Source: Aliarcobacter lanthieri (GTDB lineage Bacteria; Campylobacterota; Campylobacteria; Campylobacterales; Arcobacteraceae). From it: a stretch of 64,000 bases of DNA. The position numbers and the translations under genes are program-made. Shown here in pieces: positions 54,238 through 64,000 of this stretch; within the stretch, counting starts at the first letter, position 1, and every line of letters starts with the position of its first letter. The stretch covers positions 1,612,001-1,676,000 of the forward strand of contig NZ_CP053839.1 of the NCBI RefSeq assembly GCF_013201625.1, in the 5' to 3' direction. The notes beneath the pieces are model-generated. The model was given only the letters and a program-made list of their open reading frames with translations. It had not been told where the DNA came from and did not search any database.

Positions 54238-55158
54238 TTACGCTAAAATATTACCTATTTCAAGCCTTTGTCCTCTCACAAAATCAACTGCACATATAGC
54301 TTTTTTTGAAGGGGCTTGTAAAGTTTTTATTTTTAAACTTCCTTTTTTACAACCAATAACAATAAAATCTTTATCTATTTCCAATATTTTCCCAGATTCA
54401 TTTTTTGAATTTTCTTCAATAAGTTCAATATCTTTTAACTTTAATTCTGATTCTAAAAAAATACCAGGCCAAAAAGAATATGCTTTATATTTTAGAAATA
54501 GTTTTTTTGCATCTAAAAAATCAACTAAACCATCATCTTTTCTTATTTTTTTACAAAAGCTTACTTCAGCTTCATTCTGTTTTATTGGATTTAATTTATT
54601 GTAATTATCTAAAGTTGTAATTGTAAGTTTTGCTGCAATATTAGACAATTTTTCAAAAGCTTCAACTACTTCCATTGAAGAAGAAATCTTCAAATATTTA
54701 AAAGCTAAAATATCTCCACTATCAAGTCCCTCTTCCATAAACATAGAAGTAACACCTGTATAATAATCATCATTTAAAAGTGCTTCTTGAATAGGACTAG
54801 CTCCTCTATATTTTGGCAAAAGAGAAGCATGAAGATTTATACATGGAGCAAGGTTTAAAATATCTTTTGGTAATATTTGTCCATATGCAGCAACTATTAT
54901 AAAATCAGGATTTAGCTCTTTTATAGCAATATATGCAGCTAAATTGTCTTTTAATTTATTTGGTTGAAAAATTGGAATATCAATAGAATTATCAATACAA
55001 AATTGTTTTATATGAGGTGGAGTCAAAAGCTGTTTTCTTCCAACTGGTTTATCAGGTTGAGTAAAAAGTCCTATAACTTCATAAGAGCTATTTATTAACT
55101 CTTTAAAAATTGTAGTTGCATAATCTGGTGTTCCCATAAATAATATTCTTTTACTCAA
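54238..55158 (-). CDS. fmt: Methionyl-tRNA formyltransferase
   Basis: A 306-residue enzyme that formylates initiator Met-tRNA. The N-domain has FMGTPDYATTIF and the folate-binding/catalytic INLHASLLPKYRGASPIQEAL; the Asp in GVTSMFMEEGLDSGDIL completes the site. A C-terminal OB-fold domain follows. Two bases downstream of proB. In C. jejuni it is next to birA; here an 8-kb block separates them. Confidence 0.95.
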   Translation of the reverse strand: MSKRILFMGTPDYATTIFKELINSSYEVIGLFTQPDKPVGRKQLLTPPHIKQFCIDNSIDIPIFQPNKLKDNLAAYIAIKELNPDFIIVAAYGQILPKDILNLAPCINLHASLLPKYRGASPIQEALLNDDYYTGVTSMFMEEGLDSGDILAFKYLKISSSMEVVEAFEKLSNIAAKLTITTLDNYNKLNPIKQNEAEVSFCKKIRKDDGLVDFLDAKKLFLKYKAYSFWPGIFLESELKLKDIELIEENSKNESGKILEIDKDFIVIGCKKGSLKIKTLQAPSKKAICAVDFVRGQRLEIGNILA

Positions 55159-55160
55159 AA

Positions 55161-55925
55161 CTAATCCTTATTTTTAAAAATTGTTCCACTTTTATGATTT
55201 TCATCAACTAAAAAATCATATGCATTTGTCAAATCAAATCCACTAGTTAAATACATAGGAATATTTTTCTGCATTAAAAAATCAGCAGCTTTTAATTTAG
55301 TAACTATCCCACCAGTTGCAAATTTTGAGTTAGCACTAGGTTTTCTATCTAGTTCTTCTTGTGGAATTTCTGTAACAATTTTTTGAAGTTTTGCATCAGA
55401 AAATTCTCTTGGATTTCTATCATAGTATCCATCAATATCAGTTAAGATTGCTAGCATATCAGCTTTAAAATAGTAAGCTACATAAGCAGCCATTTGATCA
55501 TTATCTCCTATTAAAATTTCAGGAGATAAAATATCATTTTCATTTACAATTGGTAAAATATCATTTTCTAAAAGTGTACTAGCAACTATTTTTAAATTCT
55601 TCGAACTTTTTCTTGAATCAAAATCATTTGCAACAAATAACATTTGAGCACAAATAATATTATATTCTTCAAACATCTCTTGATAAGTTTTCATTAATTT
55701 TGGCTGTCCAATAGATGCTAAAACTTGTTTATTTAAAATTGTTTTCTCTAATTTTAAAGATGTATATCCAGCTCCAACAGCACCAGAAGAGACTAAAATA
55801 ACTTCTAATTTTTTATCATTCTTAAGTTTTGATATTAACTTTACAAGATTTTTCATTCTATCATAAGCTAATTCACCATCTTGAGTTAAAACAGCTGTTC
55901 CAACTTTTATAACTATTCTTTTCAT
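55161..55925 (-). CDS. proB: Glutamate 5-kinase (short form, no PUA domain)
   Basis: A 254-residue amino-acid kinase for the first step of proline synthesis: VIKVGTAVLTQDGEL, VSSGAVGAGY, NENDILSPEILIGDNDQMAAYVA, and TGGIVTKLKAADFLM. It lacks the C-terminal PUA domain of the 367-residue E. coli enzyme, which is normal for Campylobacterota and may alter proline inhibition. Adjacent to obgE with no gap. Confidence 0.93.
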   Translation of the reverse strand: MKRIVIKVGTAVLTQDGELAYDRMKNLVKLISKLKNDKKLEVILVSSGAVGAGYTSLKLEKTILNKQVLASIGQPKLMKTYQEMFEEYNIICAQMLFVANDFDSRKSSKNLKIVASTLLENDILPIVNENDILSPEILIGDNDQMAAYVAYYFKADMLAILTDIDGYYDRNPREFSDAKLQKIVTEIPQEELDRKPSANSKFATGGIVTKLKAADFLMQKNIPMYLTSGFDLTNAYDFLVDENHKSGTIFKNKD

Positions 55926-57011
55926 CTATTTTCCTAACATTCCATAAAGAGCATATTTAAGTGAACTTATATTTGTTTTATTTAGTGATGATATAGGTAA
56001 GACAAAATATGGTTTGCTACTATCAAATTTTGAATATACCAAATCTTGTACAAAATATGGTAAATTATTATCAAATTTAAACTCATTTGTATTACTTATT
56101 TCTAAGTTTATAGCTTTTAAAAATTCTTCTATATCTTTTATTAAATTTTCTCCATAATAACCATCAATTTTACTTAAAACTATTGAATAAGCCCTTTTAG
56201 ATAATTCATCAGAGAATTTTACAAGTTCTTCTTTTAAAACATTATATTGTTCAATCATTGTTCTATAATTCGCAACATCAATTACAAATAAAAGAGTCTT
56301 TGTTCTTTCAATATGTCTTAAAAATTCTAGTCCTAAACCTTTTCCTTCACTAGCACCATCAATAATTCCAGGAATATCAGCCATAACAAAAGAATGATAA
56401 TCACCAACGCTTACAACTCCAAGTTTTGGAGTAAGTGTTGTAAACTCATAGTTTGCTATTTCCGGAGTTGCATTTGAAGTAACAGAAATTAAAGTAGATT
56501 TTCCAACATTTGGATAACCAACAAGTCCAACATCAGCAATAAGTTTTAATTCAAGCCTAATATTTTTTGTAACACCTGGAAGCCCTGGTTGAAAATAAGT
56601 AGGTCTTTGATTTCTTGAGTTCTTAAAGTGAACATTTCCAAGTCCACCTTTCCCACCTTCTAGAAATAAAATTTTTTGACCATTTTCTAATAAATCAAAT
56701 AATACCTCATCTGTATCATCATCAATTATTTGTGTTCCAGGAGGTACTATTAAAACTAATGGCTCTCCAGATTTTCCAGTTTTTTGTCTTCCAAGTCCTG
56801 GTTTCCCTTTATCAGCTTTAAATACTCTTTTACCTTTATAAAAAGATAGTGTATCTGTATTATTATCTACTAAGAAATAAACATCTCCACCTTTTCCACC
56901 ATCTCCACCATCTGGACCACCTTGAACAATAAACTTCTCTCTTCTAAAAGAAGCACAACCTTGCCCACCTTTTCCAGAACTTACACTAAATCTTGCACTA
57001 TCTATAAACAT
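55926..57011 (-). CDS. obgE: GTPase ObgE/CgtA
   Basis: A 361-residue ribosome-assembly GTPase: a glycine-rich Obg fold (about 1-158, [14 protein letters not shown]) and a G domain with [29 protein letters not shown] and the NKxD-like SKID motif. It coordinates 50S maturation and the stringent response. Placed between rpmA and proB as in C. jejuni. Confidence 0.95.
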   Translation of the reverse strand: MFIDSARFSVSSGKGGQGCASFRREKFIVQGGPDGGDGGKGGDVYFLVDNNTDTLSFYKGKRVFKADKGKPGLGRQKTGKSGEPLVLIVPPGTQIIDDDTDEVLFDLLENGQKILFLEGGKGGLGNVHFKNSRNQRPTYFQPGLPGVTKNIRLELKLIADVGLVGYPNVGKSTLISVTSNATPEIANYEFTTLTPKLGVVSVGDYHSFVMADIPGIIDGASEGKGLGLEFLRHIERTKTLLFVIDVANYRTMIEQYNVLKEELVKFSDELSKRAYSIVLSKIDGYYGENLIKDIEEFLKAINLEISNTNEFKFDNNLPYFVQDLVYSKFDSSKPYFVLPISSLNKTNISSLKYALYGMLGK

Positions 57012-57085
57012 ACATTTTCCTAAATAAATATTAAAAAACTAAAATATTTTAACTTTTTAATAATTACTACATTTTACAAATAAAA

Positions 57086-57113
57086 AAAGGGTGATGCAAA
57101 AGCATACACCCTT
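57086..57113 (-). terminator. Terminator of rplU-rpmA
   Basis: AAAGGGTG-ATGC pairs with GCAT-ACACCCTTT (one bulge), between rpmA and obgE. Seven A residues at 57082-57088 supply the T run on the minus strand. Confidence 0.85.
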
Positions 57114-57137
57114 TAATAAACAGTTTAAATTTCAGAA

Positions 57138-57395
57138 TTACAAAGCAGCGTAAACTGAAACTTTTTTTCTATTTTTATCTTTAATTTCAAATTTAACTAC
57201 ACCATCAATTAAAGAGTATATTGTATGATCTTTTCCCATACCTACATTGCTACCTAAATGAACTCTAGTTCCTCTTTGTCTAATGATGATATTACCAGCT
57301 TTTACAACTTCACCACCAAATTTTTTAACACCAAGTCTTCTTCCAGCTGAATCTCTATTATTTTGAGTACTTCCCTGACCTTTTTTGTGAGCCAT
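57138..57395 (-). CDS. rpmA: 50S ribosomal protein L27
   Basis: An 85-residue ribosomal protein starting [20 protein letters not shown], with the signature GNIIVRQRG-like [15 protein letters not shown]. It has no N-terminal extension of the Firmicutes type. Cotranscribed with rplU; a terminator follows. Confidence 0.97.
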   Translation of the reverse strand: MAHKKGQGSTQNNRDSAGRRLGVKKFGGEVVKAGNIIIRQRGTRVHLGSNVGMGKDHTIYSLIDGVVKFEIKDKNRKKVSVYAAL

Positions 57396-57421
57396 CTTGT
57401 TTCTCCTTAATCTATTTTAGC

Positions 57422-57739
57422 TTATGCAGCTATTTTTGTAATTCTAATTTTTGTGAAGCTTTTTCTAAAACCTCTTTTTAATTTAGAATCTTTTCTTCTT
57501 CTTTTTTTGTAAATTACAACTTTTTTTGCTCTATTTACACCTGTTCCATCTAAAACTACAACTGCTTCTACTTTTGCTTTAGCAACTGCATCACCAGTTT
57601 TTAATTCACCATTATTTACAGCGATTACATCAGTGATTTCTAATGTTTCTTGTGCAGCTTTACCAGTATAATCAATATCTAAAATATCACCTTCTGATAC
57701 TTTATACTGTTTTCCACCACATTTGATAATTGCGTACAT
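57422..57739 (-). CDS. rplU: 50S ribosomal protein L21
   Basis: A 105-residue ribosomal protein: MYAIIKCGGKQYKVSEGD at the start and the basic C-terminus KKRRRKDSKLKRGFRKSFTKIRI. First gene of the rplU-rpmA pair. A leader of about 100 bases, with no firm motif, precedes it. Confidence 0.97.
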   Translation of the reverse strand: MYAIIKCGGKQYKVSEGDILDIDYTGKAAQETLEITDVIAVNNGELKTGDAVAKAKVEAVVVLDGTGVNRAKKVVIYKKRRRKDSKLKRGFRKSFTKIRITKIAA

Positions 57740-57848
57740 CTTTTCTTCCTCTAATTTATTCTATAAGCACAAAGTTGGGATACTTTTCATACTATTTGCT
57801 ATTTTTCGAACGGGAATAATACCTAAGTTTTTATTAAACTTTCTTTAA

Positions 57849-59498
57849 TTAAAGATTAAATTTTATAAGTTTCCCCTGTTTTAACTCATATAAATTATCT
57901 TTTATCTTTCTTATTAAGTTAACTTTTTCTTTGAATTCTAAACTATTATCATAGGATAAAGCTAAAAGTTTATTTGAATAAAACTTATGTAAAAGAACAA
58001 GTAACTCTTGATTCAATCTATTTTCATCATAACTTTCTAATTTATCATTTAATATTATTCTATTTAATTCATTTGAATTAATATTTTCTAAAAGTATTTT
58101 AAACTCATCTTTATGAAATTCAAACATTGAAGCATCTACTTTATCTAAAACGATATCCAATCTTCTTGGATCTTCTAATATAGCTTTTATTATACAAAGT
58201 TCAGCAATATCTACTTTTGATAAATTTACTTCATTTACTCTTTTTTTAGAATTTATAGTTTTTACTAAACTCTCTTTTATATTTAATTTTTGTGCAATAT
58301 ATCTTTTGTATTCTTCTTGGTACAATAAGCTAAGAGTAGTTAAATATTCATTTGATTCACTTAAAGCTTTTTGTTTTTCTACTGGATTATTTACATCATA
58401 GTTTGAAACTATATAATCAATAGCAAAATTTACAAAAGGTATAGGATTTGAAAATAGTTTTTCAACTTCTTGAATTTGTCTATTTTTTATCATATCAGCT
58501 GGATCTTGTCCATCACTAAATATTACAACACCACCATCAAAACTAGTTTGACTAAGCATAAGTGAAGCTTTATAAGCAGCATTTAATCCTGCTTTATCAC
58601 CATCATAAGCTAAAATAACTTTTGGCTCTCCACGTCTTAAAAGTGGTAAATGTTCCTTTGTTAAAGCTGTTCCTAAAGTTGCAACTGCATTGTTAAAACC
58701 AGCTTGATGAAGCATAATAACATCTAAATAACCTTCACAAACAACAATCTCTTTATTCTTATATATTTTATCTTTTGCTAAATGGTAACCATATAAAAGT
58801 TTTGATTTATTAAAAAGCTTTGTTTGTGGTGAGTTTACATATTTTGCTCCATGATTTGTTAAAGTTCTTCCACCAAAACCTACAAGTTTTGAGTTTATAG
58901 AGTAAATAGGGAACATCAACCTATCTATAAATCTTGAATATAAACCATTATCTCCTTGACTTATTACTCCTACATCAATTGCATCATTTAAATTATAATG
59001 ATTTGATTTTAAAAAATCTATTGTACTATTTGAATTACTTGCATATCCTATTTCAAATTTTTGAATATATGATTCAAAAACTCCTCTACTTTCTAAATAT
59101 TCTTTTATATTGGGATTTGATAGAAGTTGTTTTTTATAAAAATTACTAATATCTTCTAAAATTTTATTATCACTTTTTTTAGAAATATTTGTATCATAAT
59201 CTAAACTAAAATTATACATAGAAGCTAATTTTTCTATACTTTCTGGATAACTAAGTTTTTCATATTCCATAACAAACTTTATACTATCTCCACCTACTCC
59301 ACAACCAAAACAATGATATATTTGTTTTGCTGGACTTACAACAAAAGAAGGTGTTTCTTCTCCATGGAATGGACAACAAGCTTTAAAATTTGCTCCAGAC
59401 TTTTTTAATTCAATAAATTGTGAAACTACATCTACAATATCAAGATGATTTTTTAAATTTTCAATTGACTCTTTTTTTATCATTTGACAATTATACAC
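57849..59498 (-). CDS. dnaG: DNA primase
   Basis: A 549-residue primase. The CHC2 zinc finger (about 35-70) contains CCPFHGEETPSFVVSP and YHCFGCGVGGDSI. The catalytic core has FGGRTLTNHGAKYVNSP, and the TOPRIM domain EGYLDVIMLHQAG with AYDGDKAGLNAAYKA supplies the metal-binding acids. A helicase-binding C-terminus follows. It makes RNA primers for replication. Confidence 0.95.
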   Translation of the reverse strand: MYNCQMIKKESIENLKNHLDIVDVVSQFIELKKSGANFKACCPFHGEETPSFVVSPAKQIYHCFGCGVGGDSIKFVMEYEKLSYPESIEKLASMYNFSLDYDTNISKKSDNKILEDISNFYKKQLLSNPNIKEYLESRGVFESYIQKFEIGYASNSNSTIDFLKSNHYNLNDAIDVGVISQGDNGLYSRFIDRLMFPIYSINSKLVGFGGRTLTNHGAKYVNSPQTKLFNKSKLLYGYHLAKDKIYKNKEIVVCEGYLDVIMLHQAGFNNAVATLGTALTKEHLPLLRRGEPKVILAYDGDKAGLNAAYKASLMLSQTSFDGGVVIFSDGQDPADMIKNRQIQEVEKLFSNPIPFVNFAIDYIVSNYDVNNPVEKQKALSESNEYLTTLSLLYQEEYKRYIAQKLNIKESLVKTINSKKRVNEVNLSKVDIAELCIIKAILEDPRRLDIVLDKVDASMFEFHKDEFKILLENINSNELNRIILNDKLESYDENRLNQELLVLLHKFYSNKLLALSYDNSLEFKEKVNLIRKIKDNLYELKQGKLIKFNL

Positions 59499-59564
59499 TT
59501 TTATTTTTTTATATGTACTTTTATGTTAGGATAAGTCAAAATTATCATTAAAAAAAGGCTTTTT

Positions 59565-60614
59565 GTGGATAATATAGTTTTAGAGTATCGAGATCCAATT
59601 ATTGGAGTTATATTAATAGTTTTTTTAGTTTTTTTAATCTCTTTTTTTACTTATTCTTATGGAATTTATAAAGAAAAAAGGGCTAGAAAAGATTATAGAA
59701 AACTATCAAAAAGATTTGAACTTGGAAAATTAAAAGAAGATGATTATATAAACTTATATAAAACTTACAATCTTCCTTTTGATTCTATTTTACTTTTTGC
59801 TTCTACTTTTTTACATAAAGGTGACTATAATAAAGCAATTTCTGTTTATTTAGCACTACTTGAACATGTAAAAGATAGAGTAAAAAAAGAAGAATTACTT
59901 GAACTTTTAGGAACTACTTATTTAAAAGGTGGATTTTTACAAAGAGCAAAAGAAGTATTTTTAAAAGTACTAAAATTTTCACCAAGAAATAAGAATGTAC
60001 TAAAAAATCTTATGTTAGTTTGTGAAAAATTAAAAGATTATAAAAAAGCCAAAGAGATAACTCAAGCGTTAGAAGAACTAAATGTTGATGTAAAAAATGA
60101 TAAAATATACTTTGATAGCCTTTTAATAATAAATGATTCTATACTATCTTATGAAAAAAGAACTGAACTTTTATATGAAATCTTTAAAGAAAAGAAAATA
60201 ATAGAAAGAATTTTTACAACTTTCTTAATTCAATTTAATAAAGAGTTTTTTTATAATCACATATCAGAATTTAATTGTTCTAAAATAATAGATATTTTAT
60301 GGTATCAATCAAAAAATGATATTGATTTTTTAAAAGTTGATAATAATCAATTTCTAAAAGAAATCCTTAATGCAAAAAATTATATTAATAATCTAGAAGG
60401 AAGTAGTGATTTTGAACTAGATATTTTAATTTTAATAAATAAACAAAAAAAAGATATAAATGCCTCATTAAATTTTGAATTTATTTGCACTTCGTGTAAA
60501 CACTCTCATCCTTTTTTTGAATCTAGATGCCCACATTGTCATACTGTTTTCACTCTACAAGTAAAACATCATTTATGTAAATCTTTTTTTCAATCAAACC
60601 AATCTTTACAATAA
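59565..60614 (+). CDS. Membrane-anchored TPR protein with C-terminal zinc ribbon (LapB-like)
   Basis: A 349-residue protein: one N-terminal membrane helix (about 13-33), TPR-type helices (about 65-200; GDYNKAISVYLALLEH, GTTYLKGGFLQRAKEVFLKVLKF), a divergent middle, and a C-terminal zinc ribbon with CTSC and CPHC (near residues 305-330). This helix-TPR-rubredoxin-like order is that of LapB/YciM, which controls LPS synthesis in enterobacteria; homology here is suggestive only. GTG start 59565 with an AAAAAAGG ribosome site. Followed by rnc and aroC. Confidence 0.8.
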   Translation: MDNIVLEYRDPIIGVILIVFLVFLISFFTYSYGIYKEKRARKDYRKLSKRFELGKLKEDDYINLYKTYNLPFDSILLFASTFLHKGDYNKAISVYLALLEHVKDRVKKEELLELLGTTYLKGGFLQRAKEVFLKVLKFSPRNKNVLKNLMLVCEKLKDYKKAKEITQALEELNVDVKNDKIYFDSLLIINDSILSYEKRTELLYEIFKEKKIIERIFTTFLIQFNKEFFYNHISEFNCSKIIDILWYQSKNDIDFLKVDNNQFLKEILNAKNYINNLEGSSDFELDILILINKQKKDINASLNFEFICTSCKHSHPFFESRCPHCHTVFTLQVKHHLCKSFFQSNQSLQ

Positions 60615-60665
60615 TATGAATAAAATTTGTGTTATACTTATAAAAAATTTTATAAAGGATACAAA

Positions 60666-61346
60666 TTGAGCGACTATTCAAAACTTGAAAAGTGCTTGGA
60701 TTATCAGTTTAAAAATAAAAATCTGATAATCGAAGCACTTACTCATAAAAGCTTTAAAAAGCCATATAATAATGAAAGACTAGAATTTTTAGGAGATGCT
60801 GTTTTAAATTTGATTGTTGGAGAGTATTTATATAAAAAATTTCCAAAATCAAATGAAGGTGAATTATCAAAAATTAGAGCTAGTTTAGTAAATGAAACTG
60901 GTTTTACAAAACTTGCAAATGAGATAAAATTAGGTGAATATATATTTATTTCAACAGCGGAAGAAAGAAATAAAGGTAGAACAAAATCATCTATATTATC
61001 TGATGCTTTTGAAGCAATTATGGGAGCAATATATTTAGAAAGTGGTTTAGAAGTTTTAAAACCAATCATTCTAAACCTTTTAGAAAACTCTTATGATAAA
61101 ATTAATCTTGATGTTTTATTTAGTGATTATAAAACTGCATTACAAGAAATAACTCAAGCTAGATTTGCATCAATACCAGAATATATTATAGAAGGTTCTT
61201 ATGGTCCAGATCATAAAAAAGAGTTTGAAGTTTCTATTTGGATAGATGGAAAGAATTTTGGAAAAGCAAGTGGAAAAAGTAAAAAATTAGCACAACAAGC
61301 TGCTGCAAAAATAGCTATTGATAAACTAAGAGAGGATGAGCATTGA
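60666..61346 (+). CDS. rnc: Ribonuclease III (TTG start)
   Basis: A 226-residue double-stranded-RNA nuclease. The catalytic signature [14 protein letters not shown] (about 39-52) and a second acidic site in [15 protein letters not shown] are present, and a dsRNA-binding domain occupies about 150-226 ([28 protein letters not shown]). Start at TTG 60666, six bases after a GGA ribosome site; an in-frame TTG at 60627 has none. It processes rRNA. It overlaps aroC. Confidence 0.94.
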   Translation: MSDYSKLEKCLDYQFKNKNLIIEALTHKSFKKPYNNERLEFLGDAVLNLIVGEYLYKKFPKSNEGELSKIRASLVNETGFTKLANEIKLGEYIFISTAEERNKGRTKSSILSDAFEAIMGAIYLESGLEVLKPIILNLLENSYDKINLDVLFSDYKTALQEITQARFASIPEYIIEGSYGPDHKKEFEVSIWIDGKNFGKASGKSKKLAQQAAAKIAIDKLREDEH

Positions 61347-62419
61347 ATACTTTTGGACATAGATTTAGGTTTACAACTTTTGGAGAATCTCATGGTAAAG
61401 CATTAGGTTGTATAGTTGATGGTGTTCCTGCTGGAATAAGAATTGATGAAAATTTTATTCAAGAAGAGATGAATAGAAGAAAACCTGGACAAAATAAATA
61501 TGCAACTGCTAGAAAAGAAGGTGATGTTGTAGAAATATTAAGTGGAGTTTTTGAAGGTATTTCAACAGGAACAAGTATAGCTATGATAATTTTTAATGAA
61601 AATCAAAAAAGTAGTGATTATTCAAATATAAAAGATTTATTTCGTCCAGGTCATGCTGATTTTAGCTATTTTAACAAATATGGAATTAGAGATTACAGAG
61701 GTGGAGGAAGAAGCTCTGCTCGTGAAACAGCTGCTAGAGTTGCAGCTGGTGCAATTGCAAAACTACTTTTAAGAGAATTAAATATTGATATAAGAAGTGG
61801 AATTTGTGAAATAAATGGTATTAAAGCTTCTTCTTTTAATTTTGAATATGTAAAAGATTCTGAAATTTTTGCTTTAGATGTAACTGTAGAAGAAAATCAA
61901 AAAAAGGCTATTCTAGAAGCTAAGAATTCACACAATAGTGTAGGAGGAGTAGCTCTAATAAATGTAAAAAATACTCCAATAGGATTAGGTGAACCAATAT
62001 ATTATAAACTAGATAGTCAAATAGCAAATGCTATGATGAGTATAAATGCTGTTAAAGCAGTTGAAATTGGTGATGGAATCTTAGCCTCAAAAGTTTTAGG
62101 ATATGACAATAATGACCAAATACTAAAAACTGGATTTAAAACAAATCATAGTGGTGGGATACTTGGTGGTATTTCAAATGGTGATGATATAAATGTAAAA
62201 GTATATTTTAAAGCAACTCCATCTATATTTATAGAACAAGATACTATTGATATTCATGGTAATGAAGTATCTTGCAAACTAAAAGGAAGACATGATCCTT
62301 GCGTAGCAGTAAGAGGTTCAGTAGTTGCTGAATCTATGATGGCTTTAGTACTAGCTGATATGCTACTCTTAAATTTATCTTCAAAAGTAGAAAATATTAA
62401 AAAAGTTTATTCTAAATAA
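61343..62419 (+). CDS. aroC: Chorismate synthase
   Basis: A 358-residue enzyme, the last step of the shikimate pathway. [19 protein letters not shown] at the N-terminus, [30 protein letters not shown] and RHDPC are the three family signatures. It begins with TTG, overlapping the rnc stop (TTGA), with an AGGATGAG ribosome site. Confidence 0.95.
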   Translation: MNTFGHRFRFTTFGESHGKALGCIVDGVPAGIRIDENFIQEEMNRRKPGQNKYATARKEGDVVEILSGVFEGISTGTSIAMIIFNENQKSSDYSNIKDLFRPGHADFSYFNKYGIRDYRGGGRSSARETAARVAAGAIAKLLLRELNIDIRSGICEINGIKASSFNFEYVKDSEIFALDVTVEENQKKAILEAKNSHNSVGGVALINVKNTPIGLGEPIYYKLDSQIANAMMSINAVKAVEIGDGILASKVLGYDNNDQILKTGFKTNHSGGILGGISNGDDINVKVYFKATPSIFIEQDTIDIHGNEVSCKLKGRHDPCVAVRGSVVAESMMALVLADMLLLNLSSKVENIKKVYSK

Positions 62420-62420
62420 A

Positions 62421-62445
62421 AAGAGAGCTTATATTAAGCCCTCTT
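62421..62445. terminator. Bidirectional terminator between aroC and ppk2
   Basis: AAGAGAGCTT, an ATATT loop, then AAGCCCTCTT, with one mismatch, spanning the meeting point of two converging genes and including the ppk2 stop. Confidence 0.55.
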
Positions 62446-63334
62446 GTATCCCCGCTTTTCTTTTCATATCCATAATTTCTAACTCTTTTTCAGCAGTAAT
62501 TACAATATCTTTATCAACAGAAAAATCTAATCTTTCATCTCTTCCTTCATAATCAACAGAGTTTAAAATAACTTTAATAGAGTTAAGTCTAGCTAAAAAC
62601 TTACTATCACTTCTTATTATTGTCCATGGTGATTTTTCAGTATTTGTATATTTTAACATATCATATTTTTTTTGTGTAAATTCTTCCCAACGACTCTGCA
62701 TTTGTAAATCAATTTCACTTAATTTCCATTGTTTTAGAGGATTTTCTTCTCTTTCAGCAAATCTTCTAGCTTGTTCTTCTTTTGTAACAGATAAATAAAT
62801 TTTTAAAAATTTAAATCCATGTTCAATTAAGTCTTCTTCAAATATAGGAACACTTCTCATAAATACTTCATATTCTTTTTGAGTACAAAAACCAAAAACT
62901 GGTTCAACCATAGCTCGGTTATACCAACTTCTATCAAAAATAACTATCTCTCCTCCAGATGGAAACTGCTCAACATATCTTTGATAATACCATTGTGTTT
63001 TTTGTACATCAGAAGGTTTTCCAAGTGCTACAACTCTATAATGTTTTTCATTCATATATCTTGTAATTCTTCGTATTGCTCCACCTTTACCAGAAGCATC
63101 TCTTCCTTCCATAAGAATTATCATCTTTTGATTATGTTTTTCAAGATGCTCTTGAAGTTTTATCAACTCAACTTGATATGGTTTTAAAAATTCATCTTTT
63201 GTTCTATACATAAATTTTGAGTGCAATTCACTAATAAAACTTCCATTTCCAGACCCTAATTTTTCTCTAAATTCATCAAAACTCATCATTGCTTGATTTA
63301 TTAAATTTTTATCATAGTATTTATCAAATCCCAT
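62429..63334 (-). CDS. ppk2: Polyphosphate kinase 2
   Basis: A 301-residue PPK2 (class I-like, single domain). Walker A EGRDASGKGGAIRRI, the lid-region motif QRYVEQFPSGGEIVIFDRSWYNRA (quoted in part; Walker B FDRSWYNR) and FAEREENPLKQWKLSEID are all conserved. It transfers phosphate between polyphosphate and nucleoside diphosphates. It may work with phosphate supply from the distant pst operon, but no direct link is seen. Confidence 0.93.
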   Translation of the reverse strand: MGFDKYYDKNLINQAMMSFDEFREKLGSGNGSFISELHSKFMYRTKDEFLKPYQVELIKLQEHLEKHNQKMIILMEGRDASGKGGAIRRITRYMNEKHYRVVALGKPSDVQKTQWYYQRYVEQFPSGGEIVIFDRSWYNRAMVEPVFGFCTQKEYEVFMRSVPIFEEDLIEHGFKFLKIYLSVTKEEQARRFAEREENPLKQWKLSEIDLQMQSRWEEFTQKKYDMLKYTNTEKSPWTIIRSDSKFLARLNSIKVILNSVDYEGRDERLDFSVDKDIVITAEKELEIMDMKRKAGIQEGLI

Positions 63335-63398
63335 TTATTTCCTTTGTAATATATTCATTCTATTATACTAAAATTTGGTTACTTTTTAAATACAAGTA

Positions 63399-63713
63399 CT
63401 ATTTTGAAACTATTCCTATATGTTTTTCAACAGAGCTTATTTTACTTTCTATTCTATTTTCACCATTTGTTCTTATATCAAAATTGACAACAGCATAAAC
63501 TCTATCACAACCTAACTTTTCAAGTTTTAAATAACATAAATTTACCAAATCTAGAAGTTCTTTTAAAGTTTCTGCTTCAACAATCGTACACATAGAAGTT
63601 AATTGATACTTTAAACCACTATCTTTAATTATATTTAATATTTCACTAACTTCTTTACTTTTGCTTCCAGTAGTATTTGTAGGAAACATTGCTAAACTCA
63701 TTAAAACTGACAT
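63399..63713 (-). CDS. Thiamine-binding-like protein (MTH1187/YkoF family)
   Basis: A 104-residue ferredoxin-like-fold protein of the DUF77/MTH1187 family: SVLMSLAMFPTN at the start, YQLTSMCTIVEAET in the middle and RVYAVVNFDIR near the end. Some relatives bind thiamine or its precursor; others are uncharacterised. It is monocistronic between ppk2 and a divergent unknown gene. Confidence 0.85.
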   Translation of the reverse strand: MSVLMSLAMFPTNTTGSKSKEVSEILNIIKDSGLKYQLTSMCTIVEAETLKELLDLVNLCYLKLEKLGCDRVYAVVNFDIRTNGENRIESKISSVEKHIGIVSK

Positions 63714-63771
63714 AACTATCCTTTAAATATTGTTTTGATAGTATATATAAATTTCATTAAAAAGGATTAAT

Positions 63772-64000
63772 ATGCAATTAGATGTATCTGCAGAAGTTAT
63801 TCTATCTCAACTTGGTTACTCAATTAATGAATCTTCCTTAAAACAAGCACAAAAGATGATTGAATCTACAAAAAATTTTGATAAGTTTGCAAAACACATT
63901 TTAACATTAAATGACCAAATAAAGAAAATGAATGCTTATATCGCATTATCAAATACAACTGATTATTTAAAAATTAAATGTGATGAAAATGATGCAAGAG
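63772..64000 (+). CDS. Unknown protein, 3' end cut by the window edge
   Basis: Seventy-six codons are visible from ATG 63772, which has an AAAGGAT ribosome site. The start MQLDVSAEVILSQLGY is followed by Lys/Asn-rich helical sequence (LKQAQKMIESTKNFDKFAKHILTL). No family is recognised, and the frame stays open to the end. Confidence 0.65.
   Translation, partial: MQLDVSAEVILSQLGYSINESSLKQAQKMIESTKNFDKFAKHILTLNDQIKKMNAYIALSNTTDYLKIKCDENDAR

Overview
The window is very AT-rich DNA from a Campylobacterota genome of the Arcobacter/Aliarcobacter type. Three things support this: the base composition and codon use, the ATP synthase layout (split b/b' subunits, with atpE standing alone), and a long minus-strand block whose order matches, as I remember it, Campylobacter jejuni: rplU-rpmA-obgE-proB-fmt // birA-parA-parB-atpF'FHAGDC-tolQRAB-pal-cpoB-slyD-fabD-mtnN. 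The assignment comes from recall, not from a search. I found no rRNA, tRNA, CRISPR array, phage module or intact insertion sequence.

Layout. 1-575: 3'-truncated DJ-1/PfpI protein. 732-3929: phosphate ABC transporter pstSCAB (+). 3938-24077: an accessory-looking iron-acquisition region, nearly all on the minus strand. It holds a MacAB-type tripartite exporter with its own outer-membrane factor, a PepSY-membrane-protein operon, two fecI-fecR-TonB receptor sets (the second carrying a toxin-antitoxin pair between fecR and the receptor), and interspersed plus-strand genes (cspA, a methyltransferase, an agmatinase-family enzyme). A leuA that lacks its regulatory domain borders it. 24148-30767: AraC regulator, GNAT, sodB, MscS-type channel, ppaC, LUD protein, asparaginase-like protein and aspA. 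30837-45891: the conserved housekeeping block. 46009-54235: atpE, an AT-rich membrane-anchored protein, an imelysin / di-haem / hydroxylase / cytochrome c peroxidase operon and an AEC transporter, lying between birA and fmt. 54238-64000: fmt, proB, obgE, rpmA, rplU, dnaG, a TPR protein, rnc, aroC, ppk2 and a thiamine-binding-like protein, ending in a truncated unknown gene.

Main observation. Four minus-strand transcription units (macAB-OMF, the PepSY operon and both TonB receptors) are each preceded by the same two-block motif: TGTCC, a T-rich 17-18 nt spacer, then CGTC(TTA) or a close variant. This looks like a promoter for the FecI-type ECF sigma factors encoded here. Five or six sites of a second motif, close to GAGAATTGNTATC and resembling a Fur box, lie downstream of those promoters and upstream of both sigma genes. 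Together they suggest a Fur -> two FecI/FecR -> effector circuit that places a MacAB-type exporter in the same regulon as siderophore receptors, analogous in layout to PvdRT-OpmQ in pyoverdine-producing pseudomonads. This is inferred from sequence only.

Other points of interest: a roughly 120 bp foldback element beside the PepSY operon; a short leader ORF before the truncated leuA; a 27-codon ORF that lines up without gaps to the start of cspA and runs into a methyltransferase gene; and several start-codon corrections, including TTG starts for pstB and rnc.
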